A stretch of DNA of 64,000 bases from Calcarisporiella thermophila CBS 279.70 (Eukaryota; Calcarisporiellomycota), in the NCBI RefSeq assembly GCF_041956535.1, contig NW_027192206.1:461488-525487 (forward strand), in the 5' to 3' direction. The position numbers and the translations under genes are program-made. Shown piece by piece: positions 63,049-64,000 of this stretch. The stretch's first letter is position 1. Each line of letters starts with the position of its first letter. Under the pieces are notes generated by a model. The model was not told the DNA's origin, ran no database searches, and worked only from the letters and a program-made list of their open reading frames with translations.

Positions 63049-64000
63049 ATGGTGGCTAAAAAAGATGACGATTTTGTAATGACAATAGACGAGGAGGAAG
63101 ATATCCCCTATCTTGAGGAGGAAAACGAAGATCTAGAAGAGGACGAAGAAGCTAACCAGAAGAAGTCGAATAAAAAGAAGAAAGAGTCAAAAGCCGCCAA
63201 AAAGAAGGGCGAGGATGCAGACGGGCTAGATCCAAACTTTACATTTGATATTGGTGGCGGCGCACATGCTGGTCCATTGCATGCATGGGATTTCAAAGAG
63301 GCTAGGGCCTTATTAAAGGAAAAAGCAACTGTAGGTTCTCCTTTGACTCTATTGTAGGTTTAAATTATCTTTGACATTCAATACTTTGCTAGACTTCCGC
63401 ATTAGATATCGACGAAATTATTGAAAGAAAGAGAACTTCTAATAAGTCTAAGGGAAAAAATGATAAAAAGAAACAGGATAAAACAGCAACCAAAGAGCCC
63501 ACTATTGATGACGACGATGAGGATATTGCGGCGGATGGATTTGGTGGAGGTGCCTCTGATGAAGAATTGGAAGAAGCTCATGAATTCGTTGATTTAGATA
63601 GTGAAGAGGATGAAGAGGAAGGATCAGCGGGAGAAGATGAAAATTTAGAAGGTGACGAAGAAGAGGAAAACGACGAAGTCGAGGATGAGGACGAAGACGA
63701 GGACGAAGAAGATGATGAAGAGGATGACGATGAAGATGACGAAGAGAATGAAGATGACGATGACGATGACGACGAAAATGAGGAGGAAGATGAATATGAA
63801 AAAGAGGTGCGTTAATTTCGATTAAATGCGTTTCGAACGATTTTATTTATTTTGCAATTTTAGCGTAAAAAAGAATACTTCGCACCGGAAGCCGAGAACC
63901 CTGACGAAATACACGAATCCTTCGCCTCCATGAATCTCTCACGTCCCATTATGAAGGGGCTTACGCAAGTCGGTTTTGTTCAGCCCACTTCCATTCAAGC
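63049..64000 (+). CDS. DRS1: DEAD-box RNA helicase Drs1/DDX27 (3' partial)
   Basis: Exons 63049-63330, 63393-63806 and 63864 to the window edge. The visible part is the acidic/lysine-rich leader ([45 protein letters not shown]), a long Glu/Asp run, then the Q-motif region [26 protein letters not shown]. This leader and the F-x-x-M-N-L-S-R-P start are those of Drs1, a nucleolar helicase needed for 60S ribosome assembly. The helicase core lies beyond the window. The acidic repeat is very low in complexity. Confidence 0.93.

Overview
This window is a gene-dense piece of a fungal nuclear genome. The evidence is spliceosomal introns (mostly about 50-100 bp, GT-AG, several with a CTAAC/CTGAC-like branch site), a fused folate gene (FOL1), fungal OFA-type transporters, the Met17 type of O-acetylhomoserine sulfhydrylase, Ldb17/SPIN90 and Glo3. 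Genes such as ceramide glucosyltransferase, an endophilin-like BAR-SH3 protein and an OSR1/SPAK-like kinase fit a filamentous fungus or a zygomycete-grade lineage better than a Saccharomyces-type yeast. I cannot name the species from sequence alone. All exon models below were built by hand from splice sites and reading phase.

Layout. 0-7.8 kb: 3' end of a DEP-RGS regulator of G-protein signalling, a 360-bp assembly gap, ribosomal protein uL22, an epsin and mitochondrial 3-hydroxyisobutyrate dehydrogenase. 9-20 kb: ceramide glucosyltransferase, a TMEM198-like membrane protein, an OFA-type MFS transporter, a frameshifted gene remnant, an alpha/beta hydrolase, and a single-exon galactose/glyoxal-oxidase-like enzyme with six C-terminal propeller-lectin-like repeats. 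20-23.5 kb shows no convincing gene. 23.5-30.7 kb: an SGNH-like protein lacking the expected catalytic residues, a GC-rich island, a TALE homeobox gene, trifunctional FOL1 and the NatB catalytic subunit. 31-35 kb: a TPR-metallo-beta-lactamase fusion, an unknown acidic-tailed protein and ArfGAP Glo3. 35.2-38.4 kb is AT-rich and nearly empty. 38.4-46.6 kb: O-acetylhomoserine sulfhydrylase, SPIN90/Ldb17, a TBC RabGAP and an endophilin-like protein. 48-64 kb: an OSR1-like kinase, a TPT-family transporter, threonyl-tRNA synthetase, a UDP-GlcNAc-type transporter, PI4P 5-kinase, URI1/Bud27 and the start of the DEAD-box helicase Drs1.

Functionally this is mostly housekeeping. Several genes act in membrane traffic and actin-linked endocytosis (epsin, ArfGAP, SPIN90/Ldb17, TBC, endophilin-like, PI4P 5-kinase), and several in translation or ribosome assembly (uL22, ThrRS, URI1, Drs1). 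There is no operon-like logic. Four close head-to-head pairs may share promoters (unknown acidic protein/Glo3, FOL1/NatB, ThrRS/UDP-GlcNAc transporter, URI1/Drs1). I found no mobile element, CRISPR array or tRNA. I see no clear new multi-gene system. The observations most worth following up are the oxidase-lectin fusion, the degenerate SGNH protein, the RFx[V/I] motifs in the kinase tail and the RabGAP with an altered glutamine finger.
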